Positions 1 to 15,478 of a stretch of DNA of 64,000 nt are shown here, piece by piece; the stretch's first letter is position 1, and each line of letters starts with the position of its first letter. Origin of the DNA: Paramecium sonneborni (lineage: Eukaryota > Ciliophora > Oligohymenophorea > Peniculida > Parameciidae); NCBI GenBank assembly GCA_905182985.1, contig CAJJDN010000079.1, forward strand, positions 140,180 through 204,179, in the 5' to 3' direction. The position numbers and the translations under genes are program-made. Under the pieces are notes generated by a model, which was not told where the DNA came from, ran no database searches, and saw only the letters and a program-made list of their open reading frames with translations.

Positions 1-3000
1 GCATTCATAAATAATACTAACTCCATTCTATTACTTGTATATTAAGAATTATATTCATTCAGTTATTCCTAACATACTTTCTTAAGTGTTTCTCTATCTG
101 TTAATTCACAATAAATATCCGTCATAGGTCTCTTTGTTCTATCATCATCAGGATATAAAGTAGGAACAAATGATGCCCATAATAATGGTTCTATCTATAC
201 TAATTATTTCCAATCTCTCTTGAAATGTTTTAAAATTGTTTCTTTTAAAATCTTATCAAAAGTTCCTTAATCATCTTCATTAATCAACCTATCCTAAAAT
301 ACACGTTGACATTCATGAGCCCATAATTTAATAAAATCATTCTCATCTCTGAAAGACTTTATTATACCTTTTGAAATTCCCTAAAATACTTTGCTAATAT
401 CTCTAAGATTGTAAATATAATGAGATTTAGCAGGAGTAGGTAAAAGTTCTTTACAAGTTTGAATTAATTAATAAATATCTAAAGTAGCATTCACTGTTTA
501 ATCTCTAAGACTTGTTATTGATTTCATAAATGGATTAGATTGTCTAGCATAATACCATTCTAACACATTTTAGAATATTCTTTATAAAGAATCTCCTTCA
601 AATGGTTCGACATACAATAATACATAATGTCTTAAATATCTCATACTTACAACATTTCTTCCTCCTGTTGGAGGTAACATACTTGCAATAAATGTAATTC
701 CTTGTAAGTATTTAGGTTCTTTAGTTTCTAAATCATACCATCCTCCTGTATCCATCCATTATCTTAATAATTCTATAGGTGGTTATGCACCATACTTTTC
801 TTTGGCAGGCATATTCAAATCATCAATAAAAATTACGATAAATTTCTTTCCCTCTTCAGGTCCAAAATATCCTTTTCTTCTTCTTGAATTTACTTTAGAT
901 TCTATTGTTTTTTAAACTTAATTTACTAAAGTTTAACCTGAAAATGCAGTTATCAAATTTGTATATTCTGTATTAAAATAATTTTTATTGATTTCACTCA
1001 CTATATTAGATGTCTTACCAGTACCAGTAGGTCCAGAAACCAAAAGATGTATTTTATTTTTTACACATAAATGCAAGAAATAATTATTTCTAATAGAATC
1101 ACTTGTAGGAATAAGTAAATCATGATAATCACATCCTTTTGGAATAATAAAAGGAGGCTAAGTTTGTGTCCAACTTATAAAATTATTTTTATTTCTATCG
1201 TAAACCATGTCAAATAAATTAGCTTTATCTGGTAATTTAGCATTGATAGAGATTGATTAAAACTTATATTATAATTACAATTTGTAAGATTCTTGAACAT
1301 CTTCAGATGAAATTAATTTTATTAAGAATAAATTAAATTATTTTCTACATACTTCATCTATTGCAGCACCAAAACTCCAAACACAAGAAAAGAGTATAGC
1401 TTTAGTTATTACTTCCTTAATTTCATTGTGATTAATTTATTTTTATTATGCCTTTTCATCCATATCTGTCCATTCCTAAATATAAGTTTATAAAATCAGG
1501 AGCATATTTTTAACTAGAGTCATTTCACTCCTATAAATAGGAAACTTACCATTCCTTCTTAACCATTCTTAACAACAATCAACTAAGACTCTCAAAAGAT
1601 CATCCAAATAATGATGTTCAATAAACTTCTCAGGAATAGTTTGTATATATGATTTAACTAAAGCATACCATCCAATTTGTTATGTTTCTAGAAAGACCAT
1701 ACCACATCTACTAACAGTGGCAGGTGATGCAACAGCTAAATCTTCAACTTCGAACATCATGGTCATCCAGTTAGTCATTTTAATAATTTCACCAGATGTT
1801 AAACATAATTTCTTATTATCATCCAAAACTGTATTCATATTTTCAATCCAAACCGCATCAACAGGACCATCAAATACAACCCATTTTCTTTCTTCAATTT
1901 CTGCATCCTATGCACATTATCTCATTATAATGGCTATGACTCCATCAGTCCATGATTTTGTATCTGGATCTAACTTACCATACAATTAATCTGAAGTAAT
2001 TGATTTTGGATTAAGTTTAAGAACACTAACATTCACAAATGATTATATTTTATTTAAAGATGACATAGCTTTAGCTAAGCATTATAAAACTGTTGATTTG
2101 CCTGCAAATGCTTATCCTACAATCATTAAACCATGTCGGACATTTATAGTATCAAATAATTATATACATTTTTCAATGAATCCTTTTTCTGCTTGAATAT
2201 TAATCTCTTAAGCAATATTTCTAAGTGCTGTTTCTAATGCTCCATAATCTTATTCAGGTAATTTTATTCCTGGAAATAGATCAGATGTAATTGAATTAAA
2301 TAGAGGTACATCATTTATGGTGAATTTTGGAATATTAACATCCATTAATGCTCTTAAACAAATGATATCTTCAATATCATTCATGACTCTTTTTAAATTT
2401 CCTGCAGCTGTCAAAATTGCTTTCAAAGCTCTCATACCAAAATCATAATGATCTTATGAAGAAAGTTATTCTGAGGATAATCTTAAGGAAGCAACAATTT
2501 TACGAGCTAAATTATTTGCATCTTAAAATCCAACAGAAGCTAAATAAATTTCTGAAATCAATGCATAATCTGGAACCATCATAGCACATGGTCTAAAAAG
2601 AGCTTTCAGGTTATCTGGTAAATCAGATCTTCCAGCATAACCAGGATTCATCGTAATATTGATAGCACATGAAGGAATAAGTTTAATAGGTGTTCCTTCA
2701 AATTCAAATTCAGGTCTCTTTTATTTGATAGCATCTTAAATGGTAAGTACTTATTAAGCAATAACTGACAAGACTTCTAAATCAATACGATTAAATTCAT
2801 CAAAACAACACCAAGCTCCTGAACTTGCTAATCCTTTAAAGAATTTACTCATAGCTAAATAATTCAAACCATCAGAACAATTAAATACAACACATTATAC
2901 TGCCAAAGCCTTAGCTAAATCTTTAACAGTTTCTGTTTTACCTGTTCCTGCAGGACCCTCTGGTGCACCTCCATATTATAAATGGAATGCTCCCATTAAA

Positions 3001-6000
3001 GTACGATAACATCTATCTGTTAATGGTGTTATAACCAATCTCATACTATTTCCTAAATATTCATATCCATATAATAAATCAGCATTAATCATCTTAACAT
3101 TACATTTCATTACTTATTCAGTCCAATAATATCTTAATTATGCCATCCATTAAAAATTATTAATATCATTACAACCAATCTTAACTAATTATCTAATAAC
3201 ATCTCTAGCATGTACATCTAAGACAACTAAAGCACCTAATGTTAGTCTTTCTAAAGGTGATAAATCTTATCTAACTAAATCTACTATATCTCTTAATTCA
3301 TTTATCAATTATTATAAGAATCCTGCTAATCCTCCATGAGCATTATCCTTATCATTAATTGATGTTTCACTACCCCTTGTCCATCTAATCATATTTACAG
3401 CTAAAACAATCTATGCTGGCCATTTTCGAACCCAAGCAACTCTTTTAGTATCAACATCTAAATGAGATGCTTTCATTATTTTTTTTAAAGTATCAATCAT
3501 AACTGCTTCTATTTCACATAACCATTTTTCAACATTACCTTTTTTATCCCCTTCATTTACATTTATTGCTTTTGAAAAAGGTACTTTCTCTTTTTCTGCT
3601 GAAATCATTGCCACTACTTCTTAACCATTTACAAATTCTAATAAGTTTATTGCTTCAAAACATTTGTTTATATGTTTTTACACTGTTTCAGGATCTTTAG
3701 TTTATGCCAAAATTTCTAATAACTCTTCATCAGATAAAAAGTAAAATCTTGGAAACGAATTACGCTTTGTTTCTAAATATTCACTAAGTGATTTTTAAAT
3801 TTAATCTAAAGCTTTATTATCTTAATCAAATTCATTTTTCATTTTATCACTCTCAACTCCATCCCATAAATTTGGTTCTTTACTAAATTATTCCATAACA
3901 GTTCTCCAATGTAAATCCACTTTCTAAAATTTTAATGTTTCTTATGGCATTTTCTTTTTTATATCATCTGATGTAAATATTGGTTCTAAATACATCCAAC
4001 CTCTTTAACATTTAATCCATCCATCCAAAGTATCTTAAATTAATACTATTTTATATTCTAATGCTTATGCCTTATGTAACACAGCCTTTATTTATGGTTA
4101 TGCTTTTAACATCAATAGAATATTAAATTGATCATCAAAACATTAAACTACTTCTTCAAGAGATTTTAAAACAAAAGTTCCAGTCTTTTTATATGGAATC
4201 ATTTCAACTTTTTAATCTTTTAATTTTTCTTGAATTAAATTTAGATTCTTTTCAATTTACCATTACTTTTCAGCTCTTCTTGATACTTCCTCTATATCAC
4301 TTCTATAATTCATTAAACCATGTGATACAAGTGTATCTAATGATAAATCATCATTAGTTTCTTAATCCACAATTCCAACTATCTTCCAAATATCTTTCCA
4401 CATATTCAATTTAATTTTCATAGCTTCTGTAGTTAATAATTCAATCAACCATAACTTTTCTTTAAATTCATCTATCTAACTTTTCAACTTTCTAGCTACC
4501 TCTGCAGCTGTATCATCTCCTGTATCTGAAAATGCTTTTATCAAAACATTTACATTTCTTTAATTTGTTCTTACTTTAGCATCTATTTCAGTGAAATTTA
4601 GTTTTAAAAATGATCCTGTACACCAATCACCTTTTTCCATTTCGAATTCTATGAAATAAGTCCATAAATTATAATAAATCGTAAAATTCTTAATTAATTA
4701 TTCTAATTCATCATATACTGATTCTGGAGATTTAAACAATCTTTCTCTTTCATTAAATGAGTCTACTTTTTCTTTTGCCTTTTACAATCGTTCATTTAAT
4801 AACATAACTTCTGTTGCATTTTCTTTTGCTTTTGTATAATCATCAAATTTTTATACCGACAAATATAATTCAGCTAATTCTCTTAATTCCCCTTAAAACT
4901 TATCCTTTTCATTATCTAAATTCTCTATGAACTTTTATTCTTAAAGATTTGCTTTCCTCTAACCTTCTATTACATGATTCTTTATTTCTGGTGGAAAACT
5001 ATACAAGTTCCAAAATTCATAAAGATTCTTATCTTCAAATGTATGGTTCATTTCTTCAAAAATTGTTAAATAATCATAAAGACAATCCACTTCTTGTTTT
5101 TTCTTAGCTAAATTAACTTCATGTTCAGCAATGTAAGTTTTTAATTCAACTAATTCTGCTTCATTTTTTGGTTATTTTGTTATTCTTTCACTCATATCAT
5201 TATATTCAACACTAAGACGACTAATGTTATCTGTAACTATTTCAGAGCATTATTTCAAAATAGAAGAAACAAATTCATTTGCCTTTTGAATCAAATTTTC
5301 TTTAGCAATTCTAGTTCTTATTTAAAAGAATTATTCATTTTTTTCATCCAAACATAATCTTTATATTTACAATTTAGCATTAATAAAATCATTTAATTTT
5401 TTTTAAATTTCATCCTTATCTAAAGCTGTAATAATAGGTTTCTTTTAAATATCTCCAAATAAACTCTTCAATATACTAGAAACTGGTTTTTCTAAAAGAA
5501 AACTAAATTCTCTAAAACGTTAAAGCATTTCATTAGGTTTGTGAAATCCTATTTCAATATACTCTAATATTTTGTCTCTTGCCCACTTAACCCATATTTA
5601 ATCCTTATCTTTATCTATTTCATAAGCTCTTAGTCGACCTTTTTCTTCCTTTTTTTAATCAATATCAACCAAAGGAACAAGATCTTTTTCTAGACGATTA
5701 AAAGAATTAACTGATTCTAATAATAAATCTAATGGTTTCAATAGAGCAGCTTAAATAGATTATAAACTAGGAGAATAGTATATAGCATTAATAGGATCTT
5801 CATCAACAATAGGGGTGGGTTCATCTAATTTAACTTTTTTTTCATTTTTTTTTCCTTTTTTAAAATTAAGATTGACTTCAAGATTTAGAATCATAAGTGG
5901 ATAATCATTAATTTTCCAATATTCTCCTTATTTAGGAGTAGTAAATTTCTTTATAAAATCAACCCATGCTTAACAATTTTATTTGACAACATTTTCTCTG

Positions 6001-7794
6001 ATGTAATTAGTAAACATGTAATCAATTCTGATTAGTAATTTTTATAAATCACTATCTAAATAATCTTCAGTTTCAGTTTAATAAAATCTATATTTTTCTC
6101 TTAATTTATCTTGAATATCCCCAACTATAGTACTTCTCCATTAAACTTACAAAGTTTATCTACCCTAAACTTAATGTTATTTTTATTGACTTTCAAAATT
6201 AGACAATGTCATAGGAAGTGATTAATGATTTAATAAGACATTAAGTAAGGGGAAGTTCTGATACAATTAAGATCTTGCAGTTAAAGCATTGAGAGTATTG
6301 ACAACAACAGTCAATTTTGAATAATGTAAATTTGAGATTGTTTATCTAACATTGCCAAATGCCCAATTATCTTATGCTTTGTTAAAAGATTTGGATGATT
6401 ATGCTTATGATTCATAAATAATCATTTTAGTATCACTACCAAATTATTTGCACAATCCATAATATGGTTTTTTGAGTTATTCAAATCTATTTCTAATTCT
6501 AAGTTGAATCCATTTAATATCATTTTTATTAATTTCCATATCTTTTAAAATAGAACATTTTTTCATAAGCATAATATATTCTTTCTCCACTTATTTGACA
6601 AGATCTTTTTTAAGTAAATCTAAGTTCTATTATTACTTTCTTTTAATTTCAGGATCAGTAATCATGTTTTTGGATTCATCTTTCAAAGTTTAGATTTATG
6701 GAAATCCAGGTGCAGTTTTACTTGGATCTTCTTTAGTTAAATAAGGTAAATCTCTAATATGTGTAAAATCATCGATTTTCTTTTACATTTCATGAGATAA
6801 AATAGATGTCATTGAATCAGGTAATGATTCTATATATTTAAGAAATCTATATTCATCATCAGCATTTCTTTATCTTTATTTACATAACTCAACTCTTTAT
6901 TCAAATTTAATAGGATCTTCTGCAAAGAATAATAATGAGAGTCTTCCTATCCATTTAATTTTACCATTTCTTAATACTTTGACTTCATATCGACCATTTT
7001 AATAACTAAGAACTTCAACATCAGTCCATATATATTTATCTGATTAATCAAAAAGTGGACTTTTAGCATGAGGTGGATTTGTTTTACTACATAATTCAAT
7101 CCATTATTCAGGAGTTTTATCTTCATCCCAACAATCATAATCTTTTAATTTTTTATTAGCCATTCTACCACCCTAAGAGAAATTCTTATTTTTTGGAATG
7201 TCTTCTGGTTATGAATCATCATCATCTATCATAATTAGTAATGTAAAATTACACATCTAAAATTCTGTAAATTCTTCTCCTAATGTTCCTTTTACTTCTA
7301 CATCAAAATTTCTACCTGAATTGATGTAATTAGGAATGAAATTAGATCTTTTAGAATTGAATTATGAATCTAAATCTAATTTCAATGTTTAAGATTGTGA
7401 ATTAAGATTAAGTGAAGATAAATTCTTCATCTAACCAGTTAATAAAGGTACTTAACTTTTCACCTATCTATTAATACGAATGTTTGTCTATTATTATTCT
7501 AAATATTAGAATTACCTTTTTCTTCATCCCAAATTATGAACTAGTCAGAGTCCCATCTATCATTTGTAAATTGTCTCTATCATTCAACAGATTCATTACA
7601 AGTTTCCTTTAGAATATAAATCTTATTATACCTTGGATCTTAAGTGTCAGTTTCTTATTTAATTCTTTACTCTACTTCTTGATGTTCCTTAGTTGCAGAC
7701 TAAAAATCAAAAGAAGGTGTGTTAATTTTTTATATTGGGCCTAAATTATTCAATATTATATATAACCTAATGTTCTCTTGCCCTTCGAATGCAT
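1..7794 (-). CDS. Axonemal dynein heavy chain, inner-arm type (3' end beyond window)
   Basis: Microtubule motor of the ciliary axoneme, cut off at the window edge after the start of AAA4. Read on the minus strand with TAA/TAG as Gln, the stem and linker come first, followed by AAA1 with P-loop [10 protein letters not shown] (near 2950) and Walker B CFDEFNR (near 2800), AAA2 with GQAFAGKST (near 2110) and AAA3 with GPTGTGKTS (near 1030). AAA1 resembles the single-headed inner-arm group (DNAH1/3/7/12); that subfamily call is inference. The start at 7794 is chosen because three small introns (7741-7766, 7607-7631, 7577-7599) join the first exons in frame; a further splice near 7490-7540 is ambiguous. 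The start codon lies 49 bp from that of the divergent LRR-IQ gene, suggesting a shared promoter. Confidence is very high for the family, lower for the first 100 codons. Confidence 0.95.
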
Positions 7795-7843
7795 TTCTTA
7801 AATTTCTAAAATAAAATAATATATTACAGATACACATATTTAA
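7795..7843. promoter_or_regulatory. Very short divergent intergenic region (dynein / LRR-IQ)
   Basis: Only 49 A+T-rich bases separate the two start codons of divergently transcribed genes, so both promoters must sit here or inside the coding regions. No specific motif is recognisable. Both products are plausible ciliary proteins, which would fit co-regulation; that is inference. Confidence 0.45.
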
Positions 7844-10800
7844 ATGAGTTTTTCAGATGAATCAGAAGATGAAGAAGAAATCAAAAAGAGACTTTATGCA
7901 GATCTAGATTAAGTTTCAGTCAATGATAATTAGACGGAAAGAAGTTTTATTTTTGAATAACATAATTATGAAATTCATGATTATAAGTAATCTAAAATTT
8001 GGTTAGAGTTCATGAATCAAAATAAATAGAGAGAAGAAATGTTAGATAAAATTGAAAATGATATTCAACTTATGAAGTAAATTAATCAAGGAAATTAATG
8101 TATTGAAATTGAAGATTATAATGGTGATCACCTTAAAGTAGAACTTAATGATTAATTACCTAATGAAATTATTGCTTAAATCAAAGAATAACCATAACAA
8201 AAAATCATTTTACATGATGAAATATTACTATAATAATAACAAACACAAATCTCTGATTTATAGAAATCTTACACTTCATAAATATCTACAAAAAAACCAG
8301 AACGAACTTTATCAGCCATTAAACACTCAAAGTCAAATAATAAGTAGAATGTTTAAGATTTAAAATTAGAATTAATGCATTAATAAAGAGAGATTATGTA
8401 AATGGAAATTGAAGACAACTATTCAAGAGAATATTAAGATTTCTGGATTAAATAATTATTTAAAAATAGGCTATATAATTTACCTGAAGAATTTCCTGCT
8501 TTAAAACCTATCTCATTTTCTATCAAAATACCTGATTTTAATATTCCTGTCTTCAAAACTCCTTCCATCTAAGCACCTTAAATATTAGATTTAGTGGAAG
8601 ATAATCTTGCTCCAAGTAATACTAAAGAATTGGTTTTTGCAAGATTACAAAATATTAAATTTTAAAAACTTAAATATATTGAAACATAATTAGAGATTAA
8701 ATAAAACAAAGAAACCTAACCAGTACAATAAATTGACTCTGAACTCAAATATAATATTGTATATTAAGATTACTTAAAAAATCAATAGTAATTAGTCTTG
8801 AGTGATAGTATTGAAGATATTTATTGGAAGAAAGTTAATAATCTACATTAGGATTTAATTAATATGTATTCTAATTTCATTAATATAGGATTAATAAATT
8901 GATTCAGAAGTATCCCAAGTATAATCCTTATCGATCTCCTTTTACTGAATATGATTAGCCTAAAACCAATTTAGATAATATTATTATTACAGATGATACT
9001 TCTAACTTAAACTTAAACTTATTTCAATAATATGTTCAAAATAATTAGGTGTCTAAATTTACAAGAAAATTAGAAATTAAACTTGAGAATCTCACTACAC
9101 TTGATGGAATTTAAGAAATGAAAGACATAAGAAAAGCTATCTTATCATGTAATCAAATTAATGATCTTACTCCACTTTCTACTTTAAATAATTTAATCGA
9201 AGTGGATCTTTAATAAAACAATATTTAGACTTATCATCAATTGGGTAAATTGAATAATTTAAGAATATTACGTCTCGAAATGAATCACATATAAGAAATG
9301 AGCAAACTTATTAATTGTGTATTCCTAGAAGTTTATTCTTTAAAAGGCAATAAAATTTAATCAATTACTAATTTAGAAAATTTGGAATTCTTGAAACATC
9401 TATATCTCTATAAAAATTAATTAAAAAGTATTGGGAATATATCAAAATGTGTAATTTTAGAGATGCTTGATTTAAGTTCAAATCAAATTGAAATTGGATT
9501 GAATGAGAATCCTTTCAAAAATAATCAATGCTTACGTAAATTAATCCTCACAAAAAACAAATTATAACACTTGCCTGAAATGAGATTACTTATGCTGAAT
9601 GAATTATATCTAAATAAGAATAAACTTGAATCACTTGATGGAATTGTTTACTTACCCTCTTTACAAGTATTCTATTATTTTATAAGATTTTATAAGTTTA
9701 AGATAATTAATTATAGACTTGTTACGATACTGAATATTAGATCTCTTACATTCCTAATATTTAGTAAATAGATTTATCGGGTAATAGAATTCAATCCTTC
9801 GGGACCATAATAAACTTTATCCAAAGATGCAATGAGTTAAAACAAATAAATTATCTTGAAAATCCATTTTTGCTTGGTTTATCTGAAGTATTAATATTCA
9901 ATTATGATAGGAAGTACTTCAATTATATCGATATATGTTAATTATTAATTGTTCATAGTTAATTGAAGTAAATCAAGCATTGTTAAATAAGAAGGATTAA
10001 GAATTCTTAAAGGATAAATTTTATGGTTTTCTAGAGCCTCCATAAAGAAAATCATAATAATTAGAATTGGAAAGAAGTTTTAATAAGTTGATCAATCAAT
10101 TAAACAACAATACTTAAATAATGCATAAGATAAATGGATTAGAATAAAGAAAAATAACTAAAATTCATCCTTTTACATACACAGAGAGATTTAAAATCAT
10201 ACAAATATTAAACGATTTAACATTTATAAAGAATAACTTTTAAATCAATATTGATGTTGACAAAGAAATATCTGATTTTAATTAAAAATATCAGAAATCC
10301 CTTTATAAAGTATAGACTTTATTAATAAGATGGATTTATAGATTTAAAAAGAGATAAAAGTTTTACAAATCTAAATTAAAATAATTGATAATTGTATAAT
10401 CTCTTATTAGAGGTTATTTGGCTAGAAAATTGCCATAAATAAAACTATTGAGATAAAAATATAATAAAAAAAGATTAAATATTTTTGCTTTGAAAATTTA
10501 AAAGGTTTGGAGAGGGTACATAATAAGAAAAAGATTAAGAGATAGGATGAAAAATATCAAATTTGAAGATAGTGAATTGGATGATTTAGGTGAAATTGAT
10601 GATGATTTTTTAAAACAAGATATTGATCTTAATTTTGACCTAAGAATACCTTAAGGATTAGACTTATAATAAATTTTTAAATAGAGTTAAAATTAGTAGT
10701 AATTATTACAGTAATAGATCACTCAATAAGCATAATAAAAAGTTTAGTAAACCTTATAACAATAAATCCCAATGAAATAATCATCATCAAGCACAAAAAA

Positions 10801-11109
10801 ACCAAGTAATAATACTGAAACTCAGATGAGAACGTCTCATTTATCAGGAACTTAATCATAATCTTAAATGGGATAAAGTAAATATAGTGAAAAAACAGCT
10901 AAGACAGATACATTACCAACAATAGGGGAGCATACTAAAGTAATTAATGACAATATATAATTTGTTAGAAAATAATGTAAAATTGGAACTTTAAAGATCC
11001 TGCTGTGGCCTATACTATTGCATGTAAATTATAAAAGGAACAAAAAAGAAAGAATAAAGCTAAAGAATTAACTGCGTAGGAGAGATTAGAGAGATTTAAG
11101 AAACATTGA
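7844..11109 (+). CDS. Leucine-rich repeat and IQ-motif protein (LRRIQ1-like layout)
   Basis: Begins with an acidic N-terminus (MSFSDESEDEEE), then a Gln/Lys-rich predicted coiled-coil region of about 340 residues. Next comes a run of roughly nine leucine-rich repeats of the SDS22 type (for example LDLSSNQIEIG, ELYLNKNKLESLDG), from about 9060 to 9900. Two IQ motifs follow near 10400-10540 (SLIRGYLARK and VWRGYIIRK), which in this family bind calmodulin or EF-hand light chains, then a Gln-rich tail. At least four introns are needed, among them a 23-nt one near 8865 and a 29-nt one near 10940 that brings the C-terminal frame into phase, ending at TGA 11107-11109. The order coiled coil, LRR, IQ resembles LRRIQ1/centriolar proteins; a ciliary or basal-body role is inferred. 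It starts 49 bp from the dynein gene, and the next gene starts 25 nt downstream. Confidence 0.85.
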
Positions 11110-11133
11110 AATTATTTTTATTTTGCTTATTAA

Positions 11134-13273
11134 ATGGGAACATCTGCTCCATCCTAGATGAATTCTACTTCTTTCTTCAAAACTTTTAAGACATAGTTTA
11201 GACCAATAGAGATAAAGGGAGAGAAAATAGATGGATAAGTTTATGTTTGTGATGCAAATTAAGAGATGATTATTGAATATCCAAATCGAATTATTGATTA
11301 GGAATCAGATGAGCTATGGCATTAATCTTAATCTATGATTTAACGCATTTAAGCCCCTTACATTATTAATTATTATGGAAGCACAGAAAAAAAATCATAA
11401 GAAATGTGTTCATCTTATTCAATGATTTTCAGTTATTATGAGTATATTTCACATACTTTATAAAAGTATTACATTATTTTTAAGATAGAGAAATCTATGA
11501 AAGAAAAGAAAATCGAGAATAATTTTCAGAAAAAGAAATTTGGTATTTGTTATGGTCTTTGGCTCAAGCACTTTATGAACTAAAACAAAAAGGTTATAAT
11601 CATAAAGATTTAAGACCAACTACAATTGCACTCAAATCAAATGGTATAATAAAGCTTTGTCCTATTGGAGTTTTGTAAGATCAAAAAAACTCAGTTGCTA
11701 GGTTTGTTGTTGAAAACTTATAAACTTATTTACCTCCTACATTAAAAAAATCACTTATTAACTAATCATAATCATAGATAAATTGGAATAAAATTGATTC
11801 ATTCGCTTTAGGACACATAATACTTGATCTAATGATACTTGATGTACCCGTTTTGATTGATAATTAATAAATTATAGAATTGTAGATGTAATGTTATAAT
11901 CGCTTTTCATAACATTTAATTAGAATTATGGAACATCTTATGTTAGAAACTGATAATTAACTTTTGATTGAGGATGTTTATTTTTTATTGAAACCTTATT
12001 CAGAAAAAATTAATCATTTATAAGAATTTTAAATTAATTTTGAAGATGTAAAGAAATTAGCAATCCCATTAAATAACATATCTAAACTAAAGTTAAAATA
12101 AATAATTGAAAACTCAAAACATTCTGAAATTTTGTATGAATCCTAATAAATTCACAATAATTCTTATTAATAATAAATTAAAGTGAATAATCAATAAAAT
12201 TAATAATTATAATAATAATAAATGATAATGGAATAATAAAAGTAATATTTGATAATCTAATAATAAAAATCATAATAGATATAATAATAAGATTAATTAT
12301 AATATCAATAAAATTTTATTTTACAACCAAACTAAAATTAACAATAATAAACTTCTTAGGTTTTGAATTAATAAATTTAATAATAATTATAATAACCCAA
12401 TATTCTTCAATAGACCAATGGATTAATTTAACAACCCATAATAAATTAATAAATTATTCAATAACCATATCAATAATAATAATAATAGTAAAATATAATA
12501 TAATAATAACCGTAAAATTTACTATAATAATAATAAATTACTCCTTAACAACATGTAATAATATAAAGACCTCCTTAATAATAATAATAGCTAATACCAA
12601 GTCCAGATTTAAGAAAATCTGTGTCTCCTTAGCCTTAATAATTTGTGAATTAATAACCACAACTATTACAACGGTTATTAATGTAATCTTAATAGATACC
12701 ATAGCAACAATAAATTAAACCTTAAATAAAATAATTATAATCATAGCCTGTATCTATTCCCATATCTCCAATTAATCCAATTAAAATAACATAATAATAT
12801 AATTAGCCATAAATTGCACCACCACCTCCTCCTACTTAGCCATAATAAAATATTTATGTAGCCCCACCATCTTTGTAATAAGCTCCATTTCAACAACCTT
12901 TAATTTAGTAACCTGCACCTGTGCAAATACCAATGATTTATTAGAATAGACCTCCTCTTACAAATAATTACAATTAATCACTACCGAATCAAAATATTCC
13001 AGTGTAATTAATATAAACTCCTGTGGTATATGTATTATGATTCTAAATTTAAGAATGACTAATTTCAGAGAGATGCTACAGCTTTAGAGTATAAACCTTA
13101 AGTAAATCAGCCATTGAAAGCTTCCAATTAAGTGCTGTAACCAAAATAAAAATATTCTTCACCATAGCCAAGATAAGTAAAATGATTTCTTTAAATGTTA
13201 GTCTAACAATTTTGATAGAATTCGAAATGTCATTTAAGATTCAGATTAGTTGTTGCAATAATAACATAAATGA
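11134..13273 (+). CDS. Protein-kinase-like protein with degenerate catalytic motifs and a Gln-rich tail
   Basis: The first ~300 residues have a kinase-like C-lobe: the HRDLKPEN loop reads HKDLRPTTI (near 11600), so the catalytic Asp is kept but the Asn is replaced, and the DFG position reads CPIG. No VAIK lysine or glycine loop is evident in the N-lobe. A 23-nt intron near 11466 restores the frame before EIYERKENREQF. From about 12150 the protein becomes a Gln-rich, low-complexity tail with long runs of TAA/TAG and CAA codons and Pro patches (PPPPP near 12820), followed by two more small introns (near 13030 and 13180) before TGA 13271-13273. It is probably a pseudokinase or a very divergent kinase (SCY1- or NEK-like possibilities cannot be separated). 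The prion-like tail suggests condensate or scaffold behaviour; that is inference. Confidence 0.7.
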
Positions 13274-13545
13274 ATAAACTTAACATTATATTTATTAAGT
13301 AGATATAGACAAATTATAATTCAAAATATTAATTAAAAATTTAATTTTCTTTATAAAAATGATGAATTCTTTATCGTTTTTGAAAGTGTGTTGAAGTTAG
13401 ATAATGTATTTATTGTTCCAAATTTATAGAATATTGATACATTATTGATAATACATGTAAATGATGTGTATAAATAATATTAAATATTGGATTTGAAAAA
13501 TAAAAATATGAGTAATTCTTGAAATGTAATGCAAGCATATAAATA
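13274..13545. other. Convergent intergenic region
   Basis: 272 A+T-rich bases between the stops of two convergent genes. No RNA gene, repeat or further coding frame is recognisable. Confidence 0.5.
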
Positions 13546-13971
13546 TCAATCACATTTTAATAAAGAACTTCTCGTTTAGATGTATTTAAAGAGAAATTTA
13601 TCTTCAAATAAGATTAACTATTGTATTAACTCCAAATCTTAATTTGTTCGACTTAATAAAGTGAAGAACTCGTCTAGATTTTAAGCATTTCTTCCAAATT
13701 TTCTACGGAATTATTTGTAGATTTCATTTATCTTTTACATATTTTCATTAGAAGTAGAATTCCAAATCTTATAATGAGATAAATTGGATTTTTTAAATTC
13801 AATCTATTTTCTGTTTAAAAGTGTGGGAGGGAGGACAGCTTGATGCATTTTACCAATAGGAACATCATCTTTTTGAGCCTTAAGCATGTTATTAACATCA
13901 GGAGGTAAAGAAGACTTTTAAGCTGGCGAGTTATTATCACTCATTTATGTGATATCGCTTGATTGTGACAT
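13546..13971 (-). CDS. Hypothetical protein of about 141 residues
   Basis: An intron-less open frame from ATG at 13971 to TGA at 13546, visible only when TAA/TAG are read as Gln. The N-terminus is polar (Ser, Asp, Gln), followed by a Pro-containing stretch (VLPPTLLNRKQIEFKKSN) and a predicted helical C-terminal half rich in Phe, Leu, Arg and Gln (for example FRRKFGRNAQNLDEFFTLL). There is no signal peptide or membrane segment. I recognise no family. The balanced composition, including Gly and Arg codons rare in A+T-rich noise, supports real coding. It lies just upstream of the Rpt3 gene on the same strand, 105 bp away. Confidence 0.6.
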
Positions 13972-14076
13972 GATATAAATGAATAATTATATATTAATTT
14001 AATTATTGAATTAATAATGATAAAATGAATAGATAAGATTAGATAAATTTGTATATATATATCTATATTATATAAT

Positions 14077-15365
<1,289 letters not shown>

Positions 15366-15478
15366 TTAATTTCAAAATTATTTAATTAATCATACTGGTG
15401 ACACAATTTGCCATCCATATAAAGAAAAATAAAAAAAAATAAAATATGTTTATATATGGACTTCGTGTGGATGCTTTT

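Noticed and set aside
1717..1989. A plus-strand ORF of 90 codons inside the dynein gene.
   Set aside because: It is antisense to the conserved dynein AAA2 region, which explains it.
7499..7515. A 17-nt intron (GTAATTC...TTTAG) that would restore the dynein frame.
   Set aside because: Shorter than accepted Paramecium introns, and a 26-nt alternative (GTTCATAAT...AAAAAG, just upstream) also restores the frame.
7577..7599. An in-frame TGA suggesting a dynein pseudogene.
   Set aside because: The TGA lies inside a well-formed 23-nt intron (GTAATG...ATAG) which, with the 25-nt one at 7607-7631, keeps the frame.
12150..12720. A TAA/AAT-rich microsatellite or repeat element.
   Set aside because: It is an open frame of Gln codons (TAA, TAG, CAA) continuous with the kinase-like gene.
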